A stretch of 64,000 nucleotides of DNA from assembly GCA_963830565.1 (NCBI GenBank), contig CAWHMO010000010.1, positions 372,001-436,000 on the forward strand. Reading direction: 5' to 3'. The translations under genes were made by a program, and so were the position numbers. Under the pieces are notes generated by a model. It did not search any database, was not told the DNA's origin, and saw only the letters and a program-made list of their open reading frames with translations. Source of the stretch: DATFDN01 sp963830565. GTDB lineage: Bacteria > Pseudomonadota > Alphaproteobacteria > Acetobacterales > Acetobacteraceae. Below are positions 62,275 to 64,000 of the stretch, piece after piece. Positions within the stretch are counted from its first letter, which is position 1, and every line of letters starts with the position of its first letter.

Positions 62275-63096
62275 ATGAGGGCAGCAGACATGGGAGTCTT
62301 TGCGCGACTTCTGTCGATAGTCGGCGTGAACGTAGCTCCCGCGCTCGGTAACCGACCAAGCGGCCGAGATGATCGGAGTTCCAGCCACGAAGACCTGTCA
62401 GCCTGTCCAGCCGACGCGAGCGCTAGCCGGCAGCAGATAGCCGGGCAGCTCGCGGGCGGGGTGGCGCATGATCTCAATAATCTCCTTGCGACCATCCTTG
62501 GCTGCCTTGAATTGATGGAACGACGCCTGGGTGATCCCGAGCGACTGAAAGCCCTTATCAAGCGTTCCAGCGATGCTGTGGACCGGGCGGCCAGCCTCAC
62601 GTCCAGGCTCGCGCAAGTCGCGCGTCGGCAGCCGCAGCCGCCGCTGCCCACGGACATCAATGCACTCGTAGCCGATCTCACGCCCTTGGTAGCCAGCACG
62701 CTCGGTAAACGGATCCGTCTATTCACCGAGTTGTCCCCTGCGCCGGCGTTTGCTCAAGTCGATCCGGCTGGGCTCGAGATGACGCTACTTGCGATTTGTC
62801 TGGCAGCGCGGACAGCAATCCCCGAAACGGGCCAGATCAGCGTGATTACGCAGGTATCCGAGGCGTCTCTCACGGTTTCAGTGACTGCGACCGGGCCCGG
62901 TCTCAGTCACCTCGGACTAGATCAGGCTCGGTGCATCGCCGCTGCGGCAGGGGTCGCCCTCCAAGTCGGTCGGGTCGCTGATGGGGCGGAGGTCATCGTT
63001 CTGCTATCCTTCGCCGCAGAGATCGCGGATCCGAGCGAGGCGAGGCCTGTCCTTGCTCCTCGCCATGACCTAGGGCTTGGTGCCAACGCGGAATGA
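62275..63096 (+). CDS. Degenerate histidine kinase-like protein (HisKA-type)
   Basis: Protein of 273 residues. The dimerisation/phosphoacceptor box is intact: LAGGVAHDLNNLLATILGCLELMERR with His65. The following ATPase-like part is degenerate. The N box reads LLAICLAARTAIP, lacking the usual Asn residues, and the G1 box reads VTATGPG instead of VTDTGPG. No transmembrane helix or sensor domain is seen. It may accept phosphate from another kinase, like the phosphotransferase ChpT, rather than autophosphorylate. No response regulator is adjacent. Confidence 0.75.
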   Translation: MRAADMGVFARLLSIVGVNVAPALGNRPSGRDDRSSSHEDLSACPADASASRQQIAGQLAGGVAHDLNNLLATILGCLELMERRLGDPERLKALIKRSSDAVDRAASLTSRLAQVARRQPQPPLPTDINALVADLTPLVASTLGKRIRLFTELSPAPAFAQVDPAGLEMTLLAICLAARTAIPETGQISVITQVSEASLTVSVTATGPGLSHLGLDQARCIAAAAGVALQVGRVADGAEVIVLLSFAAEIADPSEARPVLAPRHDLGLGANAE

Positions 63097-63121
63097 GAGT
63101 GCCCGCGGTCTGTGCGGAAGC

Positions 63122-63988
63122 TCACCAGGAAAAGCGTTCTATAGTGGCAACCGGCGCCAGTCCGGCTGAGCGCGCGAGCTGCTCGGCCAACCCTTTGTCG
63201 AAGCGAGTGCCGGCGCCAGTGAGCGATTTACTGTGTAGGCCTCCGAGCACCCAGCAAGACTCCATTCCAGCTGCGGCAGCCCCGGCGATATCGGTTCGAA
63301 GCGAGTCGCCCACCGCCAACACCCGAATGGCCGGCAGGCAAAGGATTTGCAGCGCGGGCCGATAAATCACGGGATCGGGCTTTCCGAGGGAGCGCACATC
63401 ACCCCCGAGCTCGCGATAGCGCACCGCCAGCGCCCCGGCACACAGCACGCGGACGCCGCCTCGGACAACTTCGAGATCGGGGTTGGCGCAGACCATAGGC
63501 AGCATGTTTCGGGCACAATCCCGCAGAACCGCTTCGAACTCGGCCAATTCGGTTGGGTTGCGGTGATCGTCGGGCCCGGTATTCAGCACAAAATCCGCTT
63601 CAGCCGGGCTCGCCACTCGTTTGTAGGGCATGCCGTCGAGAATGGCTCGGTCGCGGTCGGGTCCCAAGTGGAAAACTTGCGGCCCGAGCCGGGACCACCA
63701 GAGATCAGGCGGATCGATAAGGGCCTGGCGCACCGCCTCGCCGCTGGTGAGAAGCCCGCCATAGAGATCGTCGTCGATGCCCATGGCGCGCATCAGCCCG
63801 CGCACCGATTTACTTGGGCGAGGCGCGTTGGACAAAAGCAGCGTCTGCTTGCCAAGGGCGCGCATCCGCCCCAGGCAATCCACTGCATGTGGGAAGCTAT
63901 TTACTCCGTCATGGACGACGCCCCAGAGGTCAAGGATGAACCCGTCGTATCGGGCGGCGAGCGCGGCGAAGCCGCACAGGTGCTCCAT
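63122..63988 (-). CDS. TIGR01459 family HAD-type hydrolase
   Basis: HAD superfamily class IIA hydrolase of 288 residues. Motif I is FILDLWGVVHDG, motif II is LLLSNAPRPS, and motifs III and IV are GKPDPVIYRPAL and VLAVGDSLRTDIAGAAAAGMESCWVLGG. The wording DLWGVVHDG and the family length fit TIGR01459, common in alphaproteobacteria, whose substrate is unknown. The start ATG at 63988 is 12 bases from the window edge. It converges on the degenerate kinase gene. Confidence 0.9.
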   Translation of the reverse strand: MEHLCGFAALAARYDGFILDLWGVVHDGVNSFPHAVDCLGRMRALGKQTLLLSNAPRPSKSVRGLMRAMGIDDDLYGGLLTSGEAVRQALIDPPDLWWSRLGPQVFHLGPDRDRAILDGMPYKRVASPAEADFVLNTGPDDHRNPTELAEFEAVLRDCARNMLPMVCANPDLEVVRGGVRVLCAGALAVRYRELGGDVRSLGKPDPVIYRPALQILCLPAIRVLAVGDSLRTDIAGAAAAGMESCWVLGGLHSKSLTGAGTRFDKGLAEQLARSAGLAPVATIERFSW

Positions 63989-64000
63989 AAATCTCCCCTT

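Noticed and set aside
1..64000. tRNA, rRNA, CRISPR array, transposase or prophage genes
   Set aside because: I looked through the gaps between genes and found no cloverleaf-like sequence, no spaced identical repeats and no transposase or integrase motif.

Overview
The window is high-GC DNA (roughly 70% by eye) packed with genes on both strands. It reads as the chromosome of a motile alphaproteobacterium, most likely of the Acetobacteraceae/Rhodospirillales type. Supporting signs are FlbT and FlaF beside a single flagellin, the bamE / cytochrome bc1 chaperone / yceD / rpmF / plsX / fabH block, LpxI, TIGR01459 HAD and PA0069 radical SAM proteins, and an alphaproteobacterial LexA site (GAAC-N7-GAAC). 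The taxonomic call is inference from gene content. I saw no rRNA, tRNA, CRISPR array, transposase or prophage gene, and no gene-free stretch longer than about 270 bases.

Layout. 1-9.1 kb: Do-type protease (runs off the left edge), lpxI, gloA, a ComEA-like protein, an RlmD-type methyltransferase, glutaryl-CoA dehydrogenase, a DEAD-box helicase, moaB and a DJ-1/PfpI protein. 9-13 kb: two TIGR04282/04283 glycosyltransferases, a radical SAM gene behind a probable LexA operator, and a lower-GC type II restriction-modification pair. 13.1-16.2 kb: kinase, acyl-CoA dehydrogenase and SDR genes that match the levulinate/4-hydroxyacyl-CoA (LvaA-LvaC-LvaD) logic. 16.2-22.1 kb: bamE and the divergent bc1 chaperone-yceD-rpmF-plsX-fabH row, then an acyl-CoA synthetase. 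22-31 kb: DUF302, SLAC1-like channel, FAH hydrolase, a CYTH-CHAD protein, response regulator, dapB, metK, trmB. 29.8-32 kb: outer-membrane barrel plus WecG/TagA/CpsF glycosyltransferase. 32-44.6 kb: mutS, glnD, DUF2076, CoA-binding protein, glyQ, glyS, ppdK. 44.7-46 kb: an orphan Tat-exported solute-binding protein. 46.1-55.1 kb: flagellar cluster (fliK-flgD divergent from flgE-flgK-flgL, then flagellin, flbT, flaF, DUF1217). 55.1-61.2 kb: surface-sugar genes, including a TPR protein with a GT41-like glycosyltransferase domain resembling the Caulobacter flagellin glycosyltransferase FlmG. 61.3-64 kb: NUDIX hydrolase, small exported protein, degenerate histidine kinase and a HAD hydrolase.

How the genes work together. 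The hook, junction and filament genes, the flagellin regulators FlbT/FlaF and the TPR glycosyltransferase form one continuous flagellum-and-decoration locus, with a good sigma-54 promoter in front of flgE. The 13-16 kb triad looks like one operon for beta-oxidation of 4-hydroxy acids through a phosphorylated intermediate.

A strong caution: at least seven genes (Do protease, FAH hydrolase, CYTH-CHAD, mutS, glyQ, fliK, the GT2 gene), and possibly an eighth small one, are each broken by what fits a single inserted base. flgE carries one in-frame TGA at a tryptophan position. glyQ is essential and mutS is broken at a run of seven C, so insertion-biased sequencing error is the simplest explanation. 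I annotate these as full-length genes with the break stated.
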